Shown: positions 9,994 to 21,747 of the stretch, piece by piece
How positions within the stretch are numbered: position 1 is the stretch's first letter
Layout: each line of letters begins with the position of its first letter
Source of the DNA: Rhynchosporium graminicola
Lineage: Eukaryota > Ascomycota > Leotiomycetes > Helotiales > Ploettnerulaceae
Length of the DNA: 64,000 nucleotides
Direction of reading: 5' to 3'
Assembly: GCA_900074885.1 (NCBI GenBank)
Contig: FJUW01000018.1
Span: 255,748 to 319,747 of the forward strand
Position numbers and translations under genes: made by a program
The notes under the pieces: generated by a model
Told to the model about the DNA's origin: nothing
What the model saw: only the letters and a program-made list of their open reading frames with translations
Database searches by the model: none

Positions 9994-12279
9994 ATGCACT
10001 TCTCAAGACTAATCCTCGGACTCGGATTCGTGGTCCTTCGACCTGTGGCTGGCCACAGCGTATTTACAACCCTCTTCGTGAACGATATAGATCAAGGCGA
10101 TGGGACATGTGTGCGCATGCCGATGGACCCACACAACGCGACAAACCCCATCAACGATTTACACAGTAGTGATATGGCTTGCGGCAAGTCAACCTCTCTC
10201 ATGGTCTTATTTGTTCTTATACCACATGAGCCTAACATCGCACAGGTTATGGCGGTACTCAGGGCGTAGCACGCGTTTGCACCGTCCCTCGCAGCTCCAA
10301 GCTCAGTTTCCAATTCCGCCAATTCCCCGACAAAAGCCAGCCTGGCACCATCGACTCATCCCATCTCGGTCCCTGCTCCATCTACATGAAGCATGTCTCT
10401 TCGGCCATCACCTCCCCCGCCATTGGAGACGGCTGGTTCAAGGTCTCCCGCTCCGGCTACGACTCCGTTACCAAGAAATGGTGCACTGAAAAACTCAATG
10501 CGAACGACGGCCTCATGTCCTTCTCCATCCCGGAAGATCTAGCAGGTGGTTACTACCTCGTTAGACCTGAGTTGTTGTCTTTACAAGATGCAGACAAGAC
10601 TCCACCGAATCTGCAGTTTTATGCTGGGTGTGCCCAGGTTTTCTTGAGTTCGAATGCGACAATGGTGCCTAGTGAGACGGTAAGCATTCCGGGCTATGTG
10701 GGGATTGGGGATGCGTCTGTTCTTTTTGATGTTTATAATCCGGTCTGGCCTTATAAAGAGCCAGGTCCTGGGATTTATAGACCTGGTGAGAGTGCTTTGA
10801 GAGAGGTGGAGCCTGTGGAGAAGCAGACTGAGGGCTTGTTACCGGGCGATGCGTATTTGACGAATGCCAATTGGTGGGGCATGGAAGTCTCCTCTTATGG
10901 TGATGAAGGTGGTTGTTGGAACGTGAGTGGCTTTCACTTCCCACCTGCATTCTCTACATTCTTGGGAAATTTATGCTGATGTATATACTTATTGTTAGGC
11001 AAGTAGAAATTGCTACAGTCAAGTCGATACATGTTACAAAACGGCCCCACCAACAGGATCTAAAAACTGCAAAGTCTGGGAAGGTAGATGTAGCAGCATC
11101 CAGACAGCGTGTGATCAAGGCGTCTTTACTGGTCCGCCTGGTTATATATTGCCGCTGGACAACTCATCTATCTCAAACACACCCGGAGTTGCAACTACGC
11201 AGTTAAAGAAAGTGGATCCTACTCCGGTAATGATTCCTCATGTGTCAAAGTCTACCTCTATTTCCACGACCTCAAATCGGCTACATTCTTCACGAACTCA
11301 CACTAAGCAGACTGCTGCTTCTGATGTGGAAAGTAAGGTTTCTGGAGGCATGGACTTTGGTTCAGCTACTACGCTTACAAATGCGATATCCACTTCAAGT
11401 AACGGACTTGTTAGTCTGCATCGGCAGTCTAGTACGACTTCTCGAGAATCGGCTCCCAATAGTTTCGTACAAACCAGCTTTATGGATACAGAAACTTTAC
11501 CCAGACATCCTGTCTCGACCTTCTCAACACCTGTATCTACATTTACAACGCCAACTCTACATCTTAGACCCGATTCTTCGCCCATTCTATCAGTCCCAAG
11601 ATCGACTGGATCGAAGTCCGCTCGCACGAGTTCCAGTGAATCGGCCTCTATTATCGGCTCTGGACTTACGGCTACACAATCAGCAGTACCCAGTTTCGGG
11701 ATGAGACAATCTACTGCCTATTTCTCAATGGTTGCTGCTGTGATTACAAGTACCGATAGCACTGTTATATCAGACATCGTCGTTACAATCACTGTGACTC
11801 CAGGTCTCTCTACCTCGGGACCCAAGCAGATTGAGAGTGGTTCATCGTCCAGTTTTTTGCCGAACTCAATTTCCGGTCTCAAGATTGCCAGCGCCGAACC
11901 ATCTGCGATACTGTACTCGGCGGGATTCTTTGCAAGACCTGTAGGCGAGAGCATAACAGCGTCATTGTCGACTTCTTCCGGTTTGGTAATAACTGCAACT
12001 GCAGTGATGACTTCTACTTCGGTCTCCATACTGGACTCCTCGGCTGATGCCATTCTCTCTATTGAGATTATCCCTTCCCGCCGTACTACTACATCCTTTT
12101 CTCCTTCTGCAACCATGGTCCCTGTTTCGTCTTCAGCATCTGCACACGTGGGTATTGGCGCTGAGCCTAAGTCTCAGAGAATGACCACAGAATCAAAGAG
12201 TGGAACTCGGCGATTGGAGCGACTGCGGCGACTGCAACAGTCGAGGGGAGCTTCGTCTCGAATCGTGAGAGATAATTGA
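9994..12279 (+). CDS. AA9-type lytic polysaccharide monooxygenase with long Ser/Thr-rich tail
   Basis: Three exons, 9994-10183, 10246-10922 and 10999-12279, give 715 residues. A 20-residue signal peptide ends in PVAG, leaving an N-terminal His (mature residue 1), the first ligand of the copper histidine brace. The second brace His is His83 in SSHLGP and the axial Tyr is Tyr169 in LQFYAGC. The residue usually His in the ALH motif is Gln here (SLQ, mature 157). After the catalytic domain comes a Cys-rich segment (about 290-340: CYKTAPPTGSKNC, WEGRC, FTGPPGY) seen in many AA9 proteins, then about 370 residues rich in Ser/Thr ending in a basic stretch, with no cellulose-binding module or GPI signal. 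The first intron uses a GC donor (GCAAGT). Secreted oxidative attack on cellulose or related glucans is the family role; the substrate is unknown. Confidence 0.85.
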
Positions 12280-13175
12280 GACTTGAGAGCTAGGTCATTG
12301 TAATGAAGCACTCCACAAACTTTATTGGTGAACAGAGTAGACTAGTGGGCTGGGAAGCTTGGTTGGCAGAGAGCATAGCAGTAGTGTGTGATTGGATCCC
12401 AGTCTAATGACGCAAATGGTGAACTGAAGATTAATTTCCACTACCACATCTGCCATATCGTGGATATCGCAATCAATTTGGTCGGAGAGAATTATAATCG
12501 TGCTTCCGAACGAGGAAAACATGTTTTAAATGCAAGTTCGCAGCTAGTCCTGTCTATATTGATTATGCAAATACAAGCTGGACTATTTGATCCAAACCAT
12601 ACACACATTAACGCCGTCTTTCCGCCGTAATGATTATTAGCTTGCTACTCTGACTCGTGAGAAATCTCCCATCGTTTGAGCAGGTTCTTTTCTGAAATCT
12701 GCTCAAAAGACAAAGCCAAGCATGCACCCACGCAGCCTAAATCAAAGCCAAGACCACGGATTTACAAACCCTTCAGTTACCTACACGATGGTCAACCATC
12801 CATAAAATTCACCGATCAAGTACACGCTGCCTCCCGTCCATCTAAAATTTGAAGCATGATTGTAATCGCGACTTTATTTGCTCAAACCTCCTCATGGTTA
12901 CAACTGTTTACACTCGCAAGTAGCTTCCCGTCGTAAGCGAGCCAATCGTGTGGCGCAAGCTGTGTAGACGATCAATTTATCCAGATTATCATCACAGGGC
13001 TGTTGCTACTGGGCAAGCCACAATGATTGTATATCCGAGAATAAATAGAGGCGGAGAAGAATTGAACCTATTCTACGACTACATAAGAGGAAAAGTATGC
13101 ACCCAATTAACAATAAAACCTTCATCGACAACAGGCTCGAAGAAACAGACTCCATCACAGCGGTCAAAACAAGTC
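12280..13175. other. Intergenic, no gene recognised
   Basis: About 0.9 kb between the AA9 gene and the DJ-1-like gene. It is open in the DJ-1 frame from 12948, but the residues before the ATG at 13176 do not look like protein and a signal peptide begins exactly there. Confidence 0.6.
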
Positions 13176-14028
13176 ATGAAGAACGCTCTCATCCTCTTTT
13201 TGGTCACACTGGCTGCATGCAATGATGGTCAGTCCCAGAATACCCCGAATTTGACTCAACTAAGCCTCGCAGCAGCACTACCAGTAAACTTCGCCATGCT
13301 CCTCTTCCCAGGCTTCCAACCCGTCGACGTGATCGGCCCCATGGACGTATTTAATGCCCTCGGGAACCAAACCAAGATCCACTGTTTCTTCATCGCCGAA
13401 GCAGCCGAGGCCGTCTCATTCGGCGCGCATCACCTCAAATGGTTCACACGCGCCAATCCCGTTTCTTTCTCAGAAGGTGCTTACGTGCCAACATACAACT
13501 TCAGGAACGCACCACCCATTGATGTCTTGCTCATACCTGGAGGAATTGGTACGCGTGCTCCGGCGCCTTTGCTCAATTCTACGATCGACTATGTGAGAGA
13601 GTTGTATCCGAGTCTGAAGTATCTCTTCACGGTCTGTACTGGCTCGGGTATTGCTGCTCGTGCGGGTGTCCTCGATGGTAAACATGCCACGACTAATAAA
13701 TTGGCTTGGGCGCAGACTATTGCCCATGGGCCGAGAGTCAAGTGGGTTGCTGAAGCGCGTTGGGTGCAGGATGGCAATGTCTGTGAGTGTTCTTCCTGAT
13801 TTTCGATACGTGAAGAGCCTGATTGGATGCGTAGGGACTTCGTCTGGTGTGATGGCAGGCATTGATGCGGCACTTGGTTTTGTTACTGAAGTCTTTTCTG
13901 AGGCTGCTACTGTGAAGGTGGCGAATGGATTGGAATATATTCGGCATACTAATTCGACGGATGATCCGTTCGCGGCTCTGTATGGATTGACGAATGAGAA
14001 GAATTCGACACATCCGGTGCTTGAATAA
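13176..14028 (+). CDS. Predicted secreted DJ-1/PfpI (class I glutamine amidotransferase-like) protein
   Basis: Two exons, 13176-13782 and 13835-14028, give 266 residues. The start was chosen because it begins a typical signal peptide (MKNALILFLVTLAAC, cleaved near residue 20). The DJ-1/PfpI fold follows: NFAMLLFPGFQPVDVIGPMD (38-57), VLLIPGGIG (117-125) and the nucleophile elbow VCTGSGIAARAG with Cys154, then SSGVMAGIDAALGFV in exon 2. The pattern is closest to the isonitrile-hydratase/ThiJ branch of fungi and bacteria, but several activities share this fold. Three Asn-X-Ser/Thr sites (25, 64, 134) suit secretion. No pathway partner is adjacent except the secreted AA9 enzyme 0.9 kb upstream, which may be coincidence. 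Function is unassigned. Confidence 0.82.
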
Positions 14029-14723
14029 GAGCTGGAATCGTGTGGTGGTAATGAGGAGATCGCCATTCATGGGAGAGTTTTGGGACAATTTATAAACATG
14101 TTCATGGAAAGAGATTTTAATAAAACTTCACGCTTCAAAACCCCAATTTCTAGTTCTATCATAGTGGTGAGAAGAAGTTCGAATTATAGAGCAGTTTCTG
14201 CACACCCTTTCCGAGTGTTTGTGCTGCAGATTGCTGCCTAGGACTTGCACACACAAATCAGTGGACCTGCACAGCTCTCATTTCAGCTACGATCTGGGAT
14301 CTGTTGGTGGACAGCTACTGCTATTAAAAACATGAGCACAGCTACGACGGATCTGCTCTTAAGCCTCTAAGATTGGCGAACAAAACAAATTCAAGCGAGG
14401 GTTCCAACACAACAAAACCTTACCCGGCTGGACGAGAATGACTATCATTATCAATATCTCCAAAACCACAAATCTGGGTCAAGAAAGCTTAACCCAATTA
14501 TCAAGACCTTGAATAGTCCTTTGATAAGATGATGGAAAGGGTATCTGTGACCATCAGAGGTCTTAATAGCCCGAGCAAGGTAATATATCACGTGATGAAT
14601 TATAAATCGCGTCTCTTCCGCGTCTGTCACCCCGACTTCCTTTCGAAAAAGCTTAAACTCCCGTCTCACGATTTCGGAATGGAGCTCAGGAGTCACAAAA
14701 TTTGAATTCGTCTTAAAACTGCG
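14029..14723. other. Intergenic, no gene recognised
   Basis: About 0.7 kb containing the 3' end of the DJ-1-like gene and the promoter of the TPR-SET gene. A minus-strand open frame at 14451-14774 overlaps the start of the SET gene and lacks recognisable content. Confidence 0.6.
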
Positions 14724-17046
14724 ATGTCTTCTATCGTAGATGCAAGTGATCCTAGCTACCAGCAACTGCAACAAGCGCTAGAGAGCCAAAAGCGCGGTGC
14801 TCGAATTGCTCAGCGAAGGAAGGGCGAAAGGCCTAAGGATTTTCAAACTCGAGCGCAATGTATCAGCGACTTCAATATGGCTTCCATACCTCAGCGGATG
14901 AGCAATTTGCAATTCAGTCCTATGATAATGACATCGGTCACTGGCAATCCTTATCCACCTTCCAACGCAAATGTGCAAGATCTCAAGAAGATCATGATCA
15001 AGGACTTGATGTTGGAATTTCATCATCGGGGAAGCTACTTGCTACTACGGTTTGTATGTCAAGCTATGCGAATGAATGCAGTCATGAACCTGGCAGAGGA
15101 TGAATGTGGAACGGTTATTCCTTTTGCAATCTACATGCAGGAACCTGAGGCTATTAGAAGTGCTGGAAGCATTCTCCGAGAGAAAAGCGTTATCATACTA
15201 AAAGAGCCATATTTCAAGCTTGGAACTACCGGAAAATATGCGGTTCGGGTTGACCAGCCTACAGATATCATCTGGCTGGCTGATGATGATTCTCGGGTTC
15301 CGGCGAAATGGCGAGTCCTATCAGACACCGTATCTGTTTCTGCAGTGGATTGGAAAAAGAAGGGAAATGATTTTGTGGGCAAGGCGAAGTACTACGACGC
15401 TATTGAAATGTGTGTCGATGATTTGGCCGCTTCGATGTATATCAATTCTAACATACTTATAGGTACGCTAAAGCTCTCCGGTCTGCTCCATCACCCGAAG
15501 ACTGCGACATTATACACCGCAACAGAGCTCTTGCGTACCTTCGTATCGAGGCTTTCGACGCTGCCCTGAACGACATATCCTGCTTATCTGATCCTCAAGA
15601 GAAAGGACTTTATCGCAAGGGACTCGCTCTGTACGGTTTGGGTAGATTTGAAGATGCTCTGGACGTTTTCCAGAGTATGGTAGAGATGTATCCGGAGAGC
15701 ACATCTGGAAAGCAGGAACTCAATCGATGCCGTACCCGAATCGCGGAACAAAAAACTGGGGCTTACGACTTCAAGGCACTCTACAAAGCAACAAAGCTTC
15801 GGCCCCCGCGACTCGATATTGCAACTTACAAAGGGCCTGTGGAAGTGCGAGCATCAGCAGGTCGGGGTAGAGGCTTGCACACCACCGCACCTGTCAAGGC
15901 TGGAGATATCTTGCTGTGCGAGAAAGCATTCGCATACTGCTTTGCTGCAAGTCCGGAAGAAATAGCCAAAATGCCGTCAACTCATCTGGCGCCGATTTCT
16001 TTCATGATTGATGTTGCAAGAGACAAAATTACTATGGGTACACATGCAGACCTCATTCGTGTCATATCAAACAAGTTGACCTTCAATCCGTCGCTGAAAC
16101 CAACTTTCGAAGACCTGTACAGTGGTGATTACCAAGGTGTCAAAGACGCATCAGCAGATGGATCTCCTGTAATCGATACGTAAGTAGTCGCATTTATATA
16201 CAGCCACAATATTCGTGAATGGTGCTAATGTACCTCAGATTCCTAGTTGCGAGGGCTGTCCATTTCAATTGCTTTGGTTGTCCTTTAACCTCGAAAAAAG
16301 CGATTGAGACTCCCAACATCCATTCTACAGCCTTCCAAACGACCGGGCTCTGGATGACAGCGTCTTACATCAACCATTCGTGTGTCGCCACATGCGAGCG
16401 TAGCTTCATTGGCGATATACAAATCGTGCGGGCTGCAAGAGATATGCCAGCGGGTACTGAACTTATGTTCAGCTATATTACCTTGGCTGAGCCAGCAGCA
16501 ATGAACAAAACACTTTTGGATGGCTGGGGATTCGAATGTGACTGTGTCAGATGCGCTGATGATCGTTCAACATCCTCCACCGTCAAGACTCAAAGACAAA
16601 AATACCTTAAGAACTTTAAAGCACCAGACGCCAACAGGAAGAGAAAGCAGGATCTTATCAGCCAACTGAACAAGACATACCAACATCCATCGACGCAGGT
16701 CCCCAGATTTCAGATGTGGGCCCTCCATATGAATATTGTTGAGGAGCTCGCCCAGCGTGGCGAGACGGACAAGATGATTGATGGAGTTCTTGCTGCGTTT
16801 GAGAGTGTGGGGTTTATCATAGAGGGAGCTAAATTATCTCCTGTCCCGAGCTCGAAGATCATTGTACGACAATGGGGTGCACCAAACCATGGAGCAACTT
16901 CGGCGTGGCTGACATTGCGGAATATTTACAAAGACTTAGGCCTGACGGATCTTGCAGAGCAGACAAAAGAGTTCGCACGTATAACGTGGATGTTGCTTGT
17001 TGGGGACGATACACAATTTGTGTATGACAATCCACCAAAGAAGTAG
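14724..17046 (+). CDS. TPR and SET-domain protein (SMYD-like predicted lysine methyltransferase)
   Basis: Three exons, 14724-15409, 15463-16179 and 16239-17046, give 736 residues. The first intron has a clear TTCTAAC branch site. Residues about 210-330 contain tetratricopeptide repeats (WKKKGNDFVGKAKYYDAIEM, HRNRALAYLRIEAFDAALND, RKGLALYGLGRFEDAL). A split SET domain follows from RASAGRGRGLHTTAPVKAGD (about 376) to YINHSCVATCER (about 510) and ELMFSYI, with a post-SET CDCVRC. The NHSC and post-SET cysteines that bind S-adenosylmethionine and zinc are present. TPR-SET proteins of this kind are common in filamentous fungi; substrates are mostly unknown. A role in protein lysine methylation is inferred from the domain only. 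Confidence 0.86.
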
Positions 17047-18216
17047 GGACGGTTTCCCTCAATCGTTTTATTTTTCACGACCAAACATGGGTCATGTGTT
17101 TATCCTTCATCTGTGGTTGCTCAATTTCTTGGAGGGGAAAAGCGATATCCGAAGATAGAACCTTCTTAGACTTTTCTAAAAACTGGACATCAATGTACAT
17201 GCATATCGTGATATATTTTTAACATAACTATCTCAAAGCAAAGATCTCGAGTCTATAAAAACCCTTATCGAAATCCGAGGCCAAGCATCGTCTCCGGTGG
17301 AGCTAGACCTCGATCTACGATTCCAAATACTTCTTCTGCATTTCAGTAGCATGAAAGAGATACATAGCAGTCACTCAAATGCTATTCAAAGTTGCGAGAA
17401 TCGTAGTCGAATTCTCTTGGTAATGTCTAGACTATCGAACCCTTGTATCGCTTGTTACTCGCTGGTCCGGATCATAATACGGCAGCACCGATCAAATGCC
17501 GGCCAAAAGCAACATTCGAACGGTTCGGAATATCCGTAAAAAGCGAAATAATACAACAGACTTTGTCAAAGTTATATACTGAAGTAACAGTTAGCTTCAA
17601 AACTGATACAAGCCAAAGTGGATAGCATTAGGATTACATCCCGAGTTTTATTGAGGATCTTCAAATCCGTTCATGTTTTTATGCTGTTACCGAGCCTTAA
17701 ACTAGGTACTCAATGTCACCTAGGACTTTGAGGACATTACTGTCATATTAATCCACATCAAGTAGGCTTTGATCCTACCCGCTCTCCATGTTCTTCGGTC
17801 ACCAAGTGGATATATCTGTTTTTCTCGCGCATGTGAGGTGCAGACTTACGACATTTTACTGTCGTGATTAAGCAACCGTATTTTGAGACTGGTAACAGGC
17901 TCCCAAGATATTATGTTGGCAATGATAAAGGCGGGAGTGAAGGCAGCAGGTAAGAACTTCGCGGGTCGTCGTCTCCTTTTTCCCAAAAGAGCCAAGCGCC
18001 TTGCTTAAATCGCCAAGGCTGGCTGGCCCATGCGCAGCTACGTCTTTGCGACAGCAAGGCAGGGCGATGCCGAAAACCTCCATCACCTTCAGAATCACCA
18101 GCTCGTAATAGCTTCACCTCAACCCACCTCTTCAATACAGCGCTGATATACTATCGCCATAGCATCCAGCCATCTACTTTCGCATACTCCCACCTCACAT
18201 AAAGAGCTACTTCACA
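17047..18216. other. Intergenic, no gene recognised
   Basis: About 1.2 kb without a supported gene. Two overlapping minus-strand frames at 17868-18135 lie in the probable promoter of the Tvp15-like gene and look like chance frames. Confidence 0.6.
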
Positions 18217-18919
18217 ATGGATTTCTCCGATATCTTGTAAGTCTTCTCGAGTCCCGACTCGCACAGATTGCTCAAAGCCATTGCGCATGCGCCTGATCTG
18301 GAGGACGATTGCTAATGCTTCTGCTCTGTAGCCGGATTGTAAACCTGGCAGTGGGAGCGTTGATGGTTGTTGGGGGTGGATTCCACTTTAAATTAGCAAT
18401 GTAAGTGTGGTACAGTTCCCAGCTCTCTGGCAGAGGTACTGATTGCGCACTCTAGTTCTGCCATAATTATCACCATCTACACTATCATCTTCGGTCTCAG
18501 TGAGTGGTTCTTGTCTTGTCCCTAAAAATGAAAGCTAACCTTTGTCACAGCAACTGCGCTCCTTGGTTTGTTCCCCTTCCGATAGCTTCGCGAAGCTCCA
18601 TACTGATTCGAAGCGTAGAATTTCAGATTCCCCCACAAGTCGCAAGATATGCTTCGTTCCTCTTCTCTTTCATCGGTCGCGGAGTTTGTACGTTGCGGCA
18701 TAAAACTCCCTCTTTTCTAGGCCAGTAATCTAACGGGACGCAGTCTACATTTTCGTCGGATCACTCCTCCTTAGTGACGATGGATGGATCCGTCCGCTGT
18801 TCGGTATAATCATCGCGCTCGTCGGAATCGGCTACGTCGTTCTCGAATTCGTTCCTTCTATCGAACCTCCCCAGAATATGCGCGAAGCCGATGGTGGATG
18901 GGGAGCTGAGCAAGTCTAA
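18217..18919 (+). CDS. tvp15: Golgi membrane protein, Tvp15/COPI-associated family
   Basis: Six small exons, 18217-18236, 18332-18400, 18456-18499, 18551-18565, 18619-18687 and 18744-18919, join without frame conflict into 130 residues. No exon is longer than 176 nt, so a simple ORF search misses the gene. Landmarks of the COPI-associated family are ALLEFQIPPQVARYASFLFS across the exon 4/5 junction, FIGRGVFYIFVGSLLL across exons 5/6, and VLEFVPSIEPP near the C-terminus. Four hydrophobic segments (about 9-27, 30-49, 60-82, 86-108) are predicted. In yeast, Tvp15 sits in Tlg2-containing Golgi vesicles; its molecular role is unclear. Exon 4 is only 15 nt, encoding parts of Thr-Thr-Ala-Leu-Leu. 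Start is the only ATG giving the conserved DFSDIF-RIVNLAVGALM beginning. Confidence 0.88.
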
Positions 18920-20124
18920 GGGATGGTTCTACATAGTCGACTTGCCTAAGAATCGTTTCGCTACTACAGACCTGTATATATGGACCTCAGCGACCCTCCA
19001 ATTTGCAACTTGATTCCGCGCATTGTTCCGCAAGCATCAATCTCGGATACAAGCTAGCTAGTATAGACTGCTTCTACCACGATCGTCGAACGCTGTAGAT
19101 AATTTACGTGGCATCTAGGTCAGTATTGGGTGGAACGATATGGAATGTAATATTAAATGAGGGTGGATGGTTGCGCTGGAGCAATCATAATATGATAGAG
19201 GGCTGGATTTTTCTTTCTATGTGTACATCAGTGGAGTCTTCGAATTCCACAATGGAACAGAATGGAAGTACCCGAACACTTGAATACCTCTGTAACTTTT
19301 TTTCTGTTCATTGTCCGTGCTTGATTATCCGGCTTGGGGCACTGCAAGCGCCCTGTTCACTCTGATTAAATGTCGATGCTCGAGGATTTTTACCAATACT
19401 TTGCTGTGGCTGCGTAAAGCTAAATCTTGGTTCGGAAGTTTGGGCTTTAATTTGCATACGGCCACACCAATGACGCTGATGCCGTGAAAGTCCACTTGGA
19501 TCGTTGAGTACCATTGAAGCTTCGAAATGTTACGCAGTGAGATTTCTACGTAAAATTGTACATTTTGTAACGCCCATAGCTATCCAAGGCCTCGTTCGAG
19601 GATGAACGAGAGGGCAAGTTGTCATCGGATTTAACAGTCGACTTTTGGCCTGAATCTTTTGCTGTATGTCTGTATTTGTTACCCGATTTTGATAAGATAT
19701 TTAGTAGTGTACCTGGCTGAGGTTCTACACCTAGGAAAGGCATAATTTGTACAGCTGCACATGCCAGCTAATCATAAGTTATTTTGATTTAGGGCGAGAG
19801 AAGTAATGAACGATGCGTACCAACGGCTCGGTACATGTCTCGCGACAGCTCTAAACAATCTCCCATGGTTGGACTTCTCGCTTTCGGTACTGTGTGGGCC
19901 AACGGCGACTAATATTTTGCATACTTCGGTACCACACATTGTGAGAATAACTAGTCCGATGTAACCGCACCTTATACGTCAGAAAAAAATATTCGGTAGA
20001 CTGCGCGTATCTCCTGTCAGGGAGCATCTTTGCCCGCAAGTAAGTCAATCACCTTCAAATTTTCCGATTCCGATTCGTTTCTGCTTTCGACTCCAAGCTC
20101 CTCGATCACAAGAGATCCCGCGCC
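18920..20124. other. Intergenic, no gene recognised
   Basis: About 1.2 kb between the Tvp15-like gene and the GARS relic. Only short frames without recognisable content. Confidence 0.6.
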
Positions 20125-21747
20125 ATGGCTGCTCAAATGAACATACTTCTCGTCGGTAGAGGGGGGTGCGAAAGTGCTCTTGCGCATAAGCTTTCACAAT
20201 CCAACCAGTGAGTGATTGGCGAGCTCCGAATATTTTTTCCGTAACTGTTGCAAGATGTTTTCGACGCTGTCCTATCTGGTAACGCTCTTGATATATCTAC
20301 TAACTCCTATAGGGTCGCAAAGATATTTGTGGCACCAGGCAATGGCGGTACTGCTCAAGGAATTCCAAAAGTATTATCGACGCAGACGAGGAGGACTTTC
20401 AAGGCCTGGTAGCATTGGCGAAAAAACTCGATATGGGTCTCGTGGTCCCAGGCCCGGATGCTCCTATAGTCAATGGGATCGAAGGGTACTTCCGCGAAGG
20501 TTAGTCTCTGCATATCTTAAAACTGAGTGGCCACTAATACCAAAACAAGCTGGCATACCATGTTTCGCGCCAACAAAGGAGGCTGCACAACTAGAGGGAT
20601 CAAAGGCATTTTCCAAAGACTTCATGGCAGCTCATAATATCCCCACGGCCGAGTATAGAAACTTCACGGATTTCGAAAAGGCTGGAGACTATGTCAACTC
20701 TGTTAACCACAAAGTGGTTATTAAAGCGTCTGGTCTCGCCGCCGGCAAAGGCGTTATCATTCCCGAGTCCAAAGAGGAAACTCTAAAGGCCATCCACTCT
20801 ATTATGGTTGATCGAGACTTCGGTGATGCTGGCTCCGAAATCGTGATTGAAGAGTTCTTAGAAGGCGATGAAATGTCTATCTTGACATTTAGCGATGGCT
20901 TGACTTTCAAATCGATGCCTCCTGCTCAAGACCACAAAAGGATCTTTGACGGGGACCAAGGCCCGAATACTGGTGGTATGGGCTTTTATGCTCCTACTAA
21001 GATCGCAAGTCCAGAAATCCTCAAGCAGATTGATGATCTCATTCTCAGGCCAACGCTCGAAGGGATGTGTAAGAATGGTAAGCCGTTTTCTCCAGACTTC
21101 GTGGACGATTTCTTCAACATTTCAACTGACTTCCATAAAAGGCACTCCCTTCATTGGCATGCTGTTCACTGGCATCATGTTGACCAAGTCTGGACCAAAA
21201 ACGCTGGAGTACAATGCCCGATTCGGTGATCCAGAGACACAAACTCTGCTGCCTCTCCTCGAGTCAGACCTCGCTACCATCATGAAAGCCTGTATCGAAA
21301 GACGCTTAAGTGAGGTGGAAATCACAATGAGCGACAGATCGTCTGCCGTCGTTGTTGTATCATCAGGCGGCTACCCTGGAAAATATCAGCAAGGCGACGA
21401 AATTCAGATGGACGACCGGCATAGTTTATCAGGTACGCGTTGCGAGAAAATCCTGGTTTCGGACGAGCTAACGAGAATTTAGATGATGCAGGGTCTATTA
21501 CTTTCTTCCACGCTGGAACATCTCTTCTTCCAGATGGGTCACTGCATACCTCTGGAGGCCGCGTCATTGCTGTAAAGCTTGCGTACAGAGGAGTCTCAAC
21601 GATTCGGTACAAGGATATGCATTACAGGAAGGATATAGCATATAGGTAAGCAATTCCTTCCCATGGCAAAATCATGCTGATTCTGAATGACTTAGGCTAG
21701 GGCGCTTAAGAGATAATCTGGAGCCACCATTGATGGTAAGGATTTAG
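20125..21747 (+). pseudogene. Broken GARS-only copy of an ADE5,7-type purine gene
   Basis: The sequence encodes glycinamide ribonucleotide synthetase (GARS, ATP-grasp) in probable exons 20125-20207, 20313-20499, 20550-21077, 21142-21432, 21483-21645 and 21696-21747. Strong matches include APGNGGTAQGIPKV, VVPGPDAPIVNGIEGYF, KASGLAAGKGV, EFLEGDEMSI, PNTGGMGFYAPT, LEYNARFGDPETQ and FHAGTSLLPDGSLHTSGGRV. Exon 2 is one base out of frame: after GIPKV (to 20073+300, about 20373) the text resumes as DADEEDFQGLVALAKKLD in another frame, with a few residues missing. The nucleotide-binding motif normally GGGGREHA reads GRGGCESA. About a dozen residues are missing between GGRVIAV and KLAYRGVSTI. The AIRS half found in fungal Ade5,7 is absent and the frame stops at 21747. 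Many intact splice sites suggest recent decay. A functional full-length gene presumably lies elsewhere. Confidence 0.75.

Noticed and set aside
11298..12116. Minus-strand frames opposite the AA9 tail
   Set aside because: Shadows of a Ser/Thr-rich coding tail; no recognisable content.
13470..14088. 198- and 116-codon minus-strand frames over the DJ-1-like gene
   Set aside because: The plus strand has the conserved DJ-1 motifs, signal peptide and a clean intron.
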